From positions 372,001 to 436,000 of the forward strand of contig NC_014838.1 of NCBI RefSeq assembly GCF_000175935.2: a DNA stretch of 64,000 nt, written 5' to 3'. The notes under the pieces are model-generated. The model was given only the letters and a program-made list of their open reading frames with translations, was not told the DNA's origin and did not search any database. Both the position numbers and the translations under genes were made by a program. Source of the DNA: Pantoea sp. At-9b (GTDB lineage Bacteria; Pseudomonadota; Gammaproteobacteria; Enterobacterales; Enterobacteriaceae). Numbering within the stretch: position 1 is the stretch's first letter; every line of letters starts with the position of its first letter. Of this stretch, positions 59,520-64,000 are shown piece after piece.

Positions 59520-61619
59520 TTAACGCAGGGGCAGACGGTACATCTTTTGCTGCATCAACTCCGCCTGGCGGCTGTTCATTACCGGCCACGCCTGTTGCGG
59601 GAACAAATACAGACGCACGCTGGCGAGATGGAACAGCGGTGTCAGCAGGCTCTCATCCCACATCGCCAGCCGTTCCAGCATCAGCAGCAGGGTATCGATT
59701 TCATCCAGCAGGTCCGGGTGCGGCGGCGTCTGTAACGATTTCAGGCGACGTTTCAGAAACAGCCCCAGTTCATGAAACATCTGTCCGCTATCCAGCTGAT
59801 ATTTTGCCAGCAGATCCTTGTGGCGCGCGTAGTAGTCAAAACTGTTCACCCCCAACCACACTTCGGTCAGCAACATGCCCGCTGCGGTCATATCCGGCTG
59901 CGGGTCAAGGCGCAGACGAGGCAGCACCACGTTGAGCTTATCCAGCATCAGGCCGATATAGCGCTGCCTGCCCAGCAGGGAAGAACCATTTCGCTCCGTC
60001 TCCTTGATAAAGCGCAGCAGTTCGCGCAAACCGATACGCACGGCACGACGCGCGGTCCAGGACGGGCGTTTGTTGCGCATAATCGCCGTCAGGATCACCG
60101 CAAACAGTACCCCAGTCATGGAGGCGATGGCGGTGTTAAACAGCGCCACCAGATCGGGGCGCAAATGATGGCCCAGGCCGATAAAGCCGGGGATCTGGAT
60201 GGCCACGCTCAGGCCGATCATATTGGTGGTGGGGCGGGCGATCATCAGTCCCAGCAGAATCAATCCGGGAGCCAGACAAATCATCAGTGCTTCAAACGAG
60301 GTGGCCTGCGGCAGCAGAATCGCCACATACACCACGCTGATGATGATGGCGACGATCACGCCACGCACAAACAACTTCATTGAGGTGAGCGGCGTATCGA
60401 GGCTGGCGAAAAAGGAGCTGAGGATCGCGGCCATCACGGGCGCGGAGGCACCATCACGCCAGCCGGTTGCCATCCACAGCAGGCAGGAACCGAAGGTGGC
60501 GCAAAACGCGGTCAACGCAGAGAGGCGGATCAGGCCCTTGTCGTAGAAACGGTGGGTGCGTTTGCCGCGTGCCAGTGAGGTGTCACCGGACAGATCGCTG
60601 ACCAGTCCTCCCACGCTTTGATATGCCCCGGCAATGCGCACAAAATCCGTCAATCTTTCCACTACTCCGGTCAGCAACAGGCAGGATTCGGTGGGTAATT
60701 CCCCCAGACGCCAGGCCTGATTCAGTTCAGTCTGGCAGGCCGCCAGGGTTTGCTGAATTTCATGGGTCTCACCCACTGCTTCACCATCATGCAACCACAG
60801 CAAAAACTGACGAAAGGTTTGGGCCACATTTTCCGGGAAGCTGATGTGCAGCTCAGACAAACGTTGCAGGCGTATCTCAATAGCGATCAGCGTCGGAATC
60901 AGATAAGAAAGATGCTGGTATTGCACGCTGACCAGACGAATCAACTGGCGGGCGGCATTCCCTTCATAAACGCAGTGGGTGATCAGAATCTCCACCTGCT
61001 GCGGGTTGGTGGCCATGCGGATCAGAATGTCATCGCGCTCCGGCGATTTGGCCGTCGCGATCCCGGAGAGCAAGTCACCGCACAGCTTGCGCGCATTGAG
61101 ATACCACTGGCTGACACTCTGTTCCAGCAGGCTGCGCATCGAGACCGGGAACAGCAATCCATGCACCAGGCTGCTACAGACGATACCGAGGGTAATCTCC
61201 TCAATACGTGATAACACCGTGCTGGTAATCCCCAGCGGGGTAGTCACTTCCGGGAAACCCATGATGGCGGCGCTGTAACCGGCCAGCATAAAGACGTAGC
61301 TTTTGGGCGTGCGGTCGTGCAGCGACAGATAGAGACAGACGCTAACCCATAGCGAGACACACAGGCTGAACAACAAAGGATGTTCGACCGTGATCGGAAA
61401 GATAAAAAAGATAAACACCGCACCCAGCAACGTGCCCAGCAGACGGAACACCGATTTGGAGATGGTGGAGGCGGAATAGAGTTGTGACGAGACAAACACG
61501 GTGGTCAGTGCCCAGGCCGGTTTATCCAGATTCAGTTCCAGTGCGAAGTACAATGCCAGAAAGGCAGCCAGACAGGTTTTGACAGCAAAAAAAACGGCGT
61601 TTTTTGAAAACCACTGCAT
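59520..61619 (-). CDS. FUSC-family inner-membrane exporter (AaeB/YccC-like)
   Basis: 699 aa. FUSC architecture: N-terminal TM bundle (TCLAAFLALYFALELNLDKP, WALTTVFVSSQLYSASTISK), cytosolic helical middle domain, a second TM bundle near residue 365 (SALTAFCATFGSCLLWMATG, MIGLSVAIQIPGFIGLGHHL) and a C-terminal cytosolic domain. AaeB, which exports p-hydroxybenzoate and other aromatic acids, has the same layout (655 aa). There is no AaeA-type membrane-fusion partner beside it. Given padC nearby, aromatic acid export is a reasonable guess. The start at 61619 has no strong ribosome site. Confidence 0.83.
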   Translation of the reverse strand: MQWFSKNAVFFAVKTCLAAFLALYFALELNLDKPAWALTTVFVSSQLYSASTISKSVFRLLGTLLGAVFIFFIFPITVEHPLLFSLCVSLWVSVCLYLSLHDRTPKSYVFMLAGYSAAIMGFPEVTTPLGITSTVLSRIEEITLGIVCSSLVHGLLFPVSMRSLLEQSVSQWYLNARKLCGDLLSGIATAKSPERDDILIRMATNPQQVEILITHCVYEGNAARQLIRLVSVQYQHLSYLIPTLIAIEIRLQRLSELHISFPENVAQTFRQFLLWLHDGEAVGETHEIQQTLAACQTELNQAWRLGELPTESCLLLTGVVERLTDFVRIAGAYQSVGGLVSDLSGDTSLARGKRTHRFYDKGLIRLSALTAFCATFGSCLLWMATGWRDGASAPVMAAILSSFFASLDTPLTSMKLFVRGVIVAIIISVVYVAILLPQATSFEALMICLAPGLILLGLMIARPTTNMIGLSVAIQIPGFIGLGHHLRPDLVALFNTAIASMTGVLFAVILTAIMRNKRPSWTARRAVRIGLRELLRFIKETERNGSSLLGRQRYIGLMLDKLNVVLPRLRLDPQPDMTAAGMLLTEVWLGVNSFDYYARHKDLLAKYQLDSGQMFHELGLFLKRRLKSLQTPPHPDLLDEIDTLLLMLERLAMWDESLLTPLFHLASVRLYLFPQQAWPVMNSRQAELMQQKMYRLPLR

Positions 61620-61971
61620 GACAGTAATAAGACCAGGAGACGCTAAGTGCGGCGTATCCTGCCAGAATATAAAAACCGCTCACCTCGATAAATACGACAA
61701 ATTGTTTCGTAATAAAAAAAGATGTTTTTACAAGGTGATCAATTGAGGGCTAATTATTAAATTTCCCTTATGCGGGAAGTAGCACTAACGCCAGGGAAAT
61801 TGCGTAATTTGCTGCTATTTTGTCCATGTTGCAGCCTTTATGGGGTTTTAGTCGCCATCGGCCATCAGTACAGTAAATGTGATCTGGATCATGTTTTGCG
61901 GGATAACCCCGGTCAGCGTGAAATCACCATAAAATAATTTCGCGCTGACTGAGGCATTTCCCTGCGCCAGA
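61620..61971. other. intergenic region upstream of FUSC gene
   Basis: 352 bp. On the minus strand at 61768-61827 a 19-codon frame (MDKIAANYAISLALVLLPA) follows AAAGG by 8 nt and ends 148 nt before the FUSC start; it may be a leader peptide or chance. Otherwise nothing is seen. Confidence 0.3.
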
Positions 61972-62685
61972 TCAAGCCATGAATGGCAAAAATCCGTATT
62001 GGCTGAAAATCTGTTGTGCGACAGACGATTGCAGAAATTCAGCCAGCGGCTGTGCTGTCGGCTGACAAAGCGCCCAGGCGTATTCGGCCTGAATGTTATA
62101 CGGCTGCGGAATGGCGAAGATGTGCAGATCAGGGAAAACGGCCAGACGCGGCGCATAACTGGCGTAACCAATAAACATATCCGCATGATCCTGTGCCAAC
62201 AACCATCGTGCCGCCAGCTCGCCCGCCGGAAGGTTCAGGCTATCTGGCCCACCGACCAGGCAGCGGGCCTTACTCTCCAGTATGCGGCCAAGGCCAGCAT
62301 GGCGTTGTTCAATGGCCGCGAACAATTGCCAGGTATAGTCGCCGGAGGGATCGCTATGTGGGGTGGAGGTGGCGAGCCGCAGGTCAGGGCGGGTCAGTAC
62401 GGTTAGCCAATCTTCTTTCGGCCTGATCCGATCGCGTTTGACGGTCAGGCACAGGCTGTTGGCGGCAAAGCGGCCCACTTGCTGCGCCAGCCCGAGCTGA
62501 AGCAAATTTTCCGCATGGGCGGTGTTCGCCGAGGCGAACAGGTCACAGCTTTCCCCGCAGGCGATACGCGCACGCAGCAGACCCGCCGGGCCAAAACCGG
62601 TATCGACCGGCGCACCGTATGCCGCCATCAACGCAGGCCACACGGGCCGCAGGCTACCGGCTGCCAGTACGCGCAGCGTTGTCAT
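61972..62685 (-). CDS. molybdate-type ABC substrate-binding protein (ModA-like)
   Basis: About 237 aa from the ATG at 62685; it overlaps the end of the upstream gene by 32 nt. ModA/SBP_bac_11 pattern: LRVLAAGSLRPVWPALMAAY (the anion-binding ASL-type motif), GFGPAGLLRARIACGESCDL, ATSTPHSDPSGDYTWQLFAA and LAEFLQSSVAQQIFSQYGFL. No obvious Sec signal is seen at this start. ModA usually comes with ModB and ModC, which are absent here; the partner is instead a BtuF/MolA-type protein. Binds molybdate, tungstate or a related oxyanion. Confidence 0.78.
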   Translation of the reverse strand: MTTLRVLAAGSLRPVWPALMAAYGAPVDTGFGPAGLLRARIACGESCDLFASANTAHAENLLQLGLAQQVGRFAANSLCLTVKRDRIRPKEDWLTVLTRPDLRLATSTPHSDPSGDYTWQLFAAIEQRHAGLGRILESKARCLVGGPDSLNLPAGELAARWLLAQDHADMFIGYASYAPRLAVFPDLHIFAIPQPYNIQAEYAWALCQPTAQPLAEFLQSSVAQQIFSQYGFLPFMA

Positions 62686-63724
62686 GATAAGATGTCCGGT
62701 AAAATTGTTGATACCAACGATCGGCTTTTTGCTGCATATCAATGTCGCGGAATTTTTCCGGATAAAGTTTCTTCGCCATCCACAATTCCCCCAGCCCGAT
62801 GGCTTCCGGCATCGGATAACCCCAGGCTTTGGCATATTCTGGCATTAGCCAGACACGATGGTTTTTCACCGCATCGATGGTCTGCCATTGCGCGCTGTGG
62901 GTGATCTCATCCACTACCTGCGGGTAGCGGTCCTGCACAAAAATCACCTGCGGATTCCAGGCAATCACCTGCTCCATGCTCACCTGTTTAAAACCCTGAA
63001 TCGTCGCGGCGGCGACATTTAACGCCCCGGCATGTGCCATCATCAGCCCGGTATATTTTCCGGCACCGTAGGTGGTGAGATCCGGGTTGGCCATATAGGC
63101 GCGTACCCGTTGTTGTTCAGGCACGGAACGCAAACGATCGGTCACCAACTGACGACCGGCGAACGCGGCAGCAATCAGAGCTTTGGCCTGCGCCTGTTTG
63201 TTGACCACCTCACCAATCAGCGTGATGCCTTCGCGAATGCCCTGATTATAGGCCTGCTCCTCATCCTGCATGGCGGGATTGATTTTCCCCTGTTGACCGA
63301 CATCGTCATGGCGCAGCGAGATGGCGATCACCGGAATGCCCAGCGCGGAAATTTTATCGATCATCTCCTTTGGCGCGTAGTTAGTGACAAAAACCACCTG
63401 CGGATGCAGCGCCACCAGGCTCTCCGCATCGACATGGGTGAGATCGCCGAGCATCGCTTTGTGGTTCAGCGCGGGCACCAGCGTGGCGTAGCCATCGCCG
63501 AGTTGTTGTTTCCAGTTAGCGAGAATACCGACGATTTTGTCGGTGGCATTGAGCTGGACCAATAAATTAAGGGTTTGATGCTGCAACACCACGACGCGAT
63601 CGACCTGATCAGGAAGGGTAACCTGACGGCCAAGCTGGTCGGTGACCACCCGGCTGGCAAACGTGTGCAAAGAGGTAAGCAGTAGTACACCCGCTAAGGC
63701 GTAACGGTAAAAAGGGCGGTTCAT
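62654..63724 (-). CDS. ABC substrate-binding protein, BtuF/FepB/MolA-type
   Basis: 356 aa. Signal peptide (YALAGVLLLTSLHTFA). Class III periplasmic binding fold: VVTDQLGRQVTLPDQVDRVV, NLLVQLNATDKIVGIL, HPQVVFVTNYAPKEMIDKIS, NPQVIFVQDRYPQVVDEITH, WQTIDAVKNHRVWLMPEYAK. Such proteins bind iron-siderophores, cobalamin, or, in the H. influenzae MolA case, molybdate. The overlapping ModA-like gene and ModE-box-like sites point to molybdate/tungstate; a TonB-type receptor begins divergently. The ABC permease and ATPase are not in the window. Confidence 0.82.
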   Translation of the reverse strand: MNRPFYRYALAGVLLLTSLHTFASRVVTDQLGRQVTLPDQVDRVVVLQHQTLNLLVQLNATDKIVGILANWKQQLGDGYATLVPALNHKAMLGDLTHVDAESLVALHPQVVFVTNYAPKEMIDKISALGIPVIAISLRHDDVGQQGKINPAMQDEEQAYNQGIREGITLIGEVVNKQAQAKALIAAAFAGRQLVTDRLRSVPEQQRVRAYMANPDLTTYGAGKYTGLMMAHAGALNVAAATIQGFKQVSMEQVIAWNPQVIFVQDRYPQVVDEITHSAQWQTIDAVKNHRVWLMPEYAKAWGYPMPEAIGLGELWMAKKLYPEKFRDIDMQQKADRWYQQFYRTSYHDNAARTGSR

Positions 63725-63739
63725 AATAGCTCCTGGTAT

Positions 63740-63763
63740 CGATATGCACAGGAGTATATAGCG
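63740..63763. promoter_or_regulatory. ModE-box-like site 1
   Basis: CGATAT and TATATAGCG flank a 9-nt spacer (63740-63763), similar to the ModE box CGnTATAT-N-TAnATAnCG. Lies directly upstream of the minus-strand binding-protein gene. Match is partial. Confidence 0.4.
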
Positions 63764-63806
63764 CTGGGGGAGGTGGGATATATAGCATTGCCCTTTTAAT
63801 TTTTAT

Positions 63807-63830
63807 CGATATATAATAATTTACACAACG
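63807..63830. promoter_or_regulatory. ModE-box-like site 2
   Basis: CGATATATAATAATTTACAC followed by AACG (63807-63830) resembles the same motif with a poorer right arm. In the divergent region before the receptor-like gene. Confidence 0.35.
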
Positions 63831-63896
63831 ATAATAATAACCTTACAAAACAATACCATAAGTAAATATTTTATTAATCCAGGCAATGGCAAGGTA

Positions 63897-64000
63897 ATGA
63901 AAATTAAATCCCGCAATATCCCGCTTATGCGTTTAATTAGCATCAGCGTACTGTTCGCTATTCACGCCCAGGCGGCAGAACAACCCACTCTCACCGTCAC
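63897..64000 (+). CDS. N-terminus of outer-membrane receptor-like protein (partial)
   Basis: The last 104 bases carry an ATG with AAGG just upstream and a signal peptide (MRLISISVLFAIHAQAA) followed by EQPTLTV, the usual start of a TonB-dependent receptor plug domain. Only 34 codons are visible. Divergent from the periplasmic binding protein, so likely the outer-membrane entry point of the same uptake system. Identity rests on position and signal-like start. Confidence 0.5.
   Translation, partial: MKIKSRNIPLMRLISISVLFAIHAQAAEQPTLTV

Noticed and set aside
61848..62186. 112-codon minus-strand frame
   Set aside because: Overlaps the ModA-like gene in another frame, with Arg/Ser-rich composition typical of a shadow.
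1..64000. tRNA, rRNA, CRISPR array, insertion sequence or prophage
   Set aside because: No cloverleaf-like gene, regularly spaced repeats, transposase, integrase or phage structural gene was seen.

Overview
The window looks like chromosomal DNA of a plant- or environment-associated enterobacterium, most likely Erwiniaceae (Pantoea-like). The basis is an Enterobacterales gene set (PagP, a YdgH/BhsA-type small secreted protein, NudK, ECF sigma/anti-sigma pair), two tandem three-subunit membrane sugar/gluconate dehydrogenases, many carbohydrate and aromatic-acid genes, and dispersed REP-like palindromes at gene ends. Species assignment is inference. No rRNA, tRNA, CRISPR array, insertion sequence or prophage was seen.

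Layout. 1-7.5 kb: two divergent inositol/sugar units around an AraC regulator. They hold two sugar-porter permeases, an IolG-like dehydrogenase, an orphan PTS EIIA and two TIM-barrel isomerases. 7.8-14.8 kb: a six-gene operon with two paralogous copies of [Tat-exported small subunit, GMC flavoprotein with a 3Fe-4S-type Cys cluster, triheme cytochrome c], followed by a TetR gene and an unusual 204-bp inverted-repeat element. 16-21 kb: small secreted protein, an untracked 48-aa ORF, pagP, a membrane-anchored hydrolase, cytochrome b561, a TPR lipoprotein-like protein and an ECF sigma/anti-sigma pair. 21-31.6 kb: an ABC-F ATPase with a leader peptide and hairpins, a sugar-acid permease, DDAH, a MarR-GNAT fusion, a DeoR regulator, NudK, cytochrome b, a LysE exporter and an HTH-less LacI-like protein.

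31.7-42.7 kb is a self-contained catabolic island: an atypical SDR, a tandem-HTH GntR regulator, a polar amino-acid-type ABC transporter, an M20 deacylase, an enolase-superfamily enzyme, an ectoine-hydrolase/creatinase-like M24 protein, a DapA/NanA-family lyase, a CTP-synthase-like amidotransferase and an aminotransferase. A shared ATTGTAT-type motif lies upstream of four of its transcription units, which suggests one regulon and one unknown nitrogenous substrate.

43-46.7 kb: formaldehyde dehydrogenase, an SDR/AraC divergent pair and a GNAT. 46.7-56.5 kb is a second uncharacterised island: M20 hydrolase, amidotransferase-like protein, phosphotriesterase-family hydrolase and a ribose-type ABC transporter under a LacI repressor with two perfect GTAAACCGGTTTAC operators, then a PfkB kinase, a BtpA-family TIM barrel and a TenA-family protein. 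56.5-61.6 kb: phenolic acid decarboxylase, LysR regulators, a GNAT and an FUSC (AaeB-like) exporter, consistent with phenolic-acid detoxification. 62-64 kb: two periplasmic binding proteins (ModA-like and BtuF/MolA-like) divergent from the start of an outer-membrane-receptor-like gene, with ModE-box-like sequences between them.
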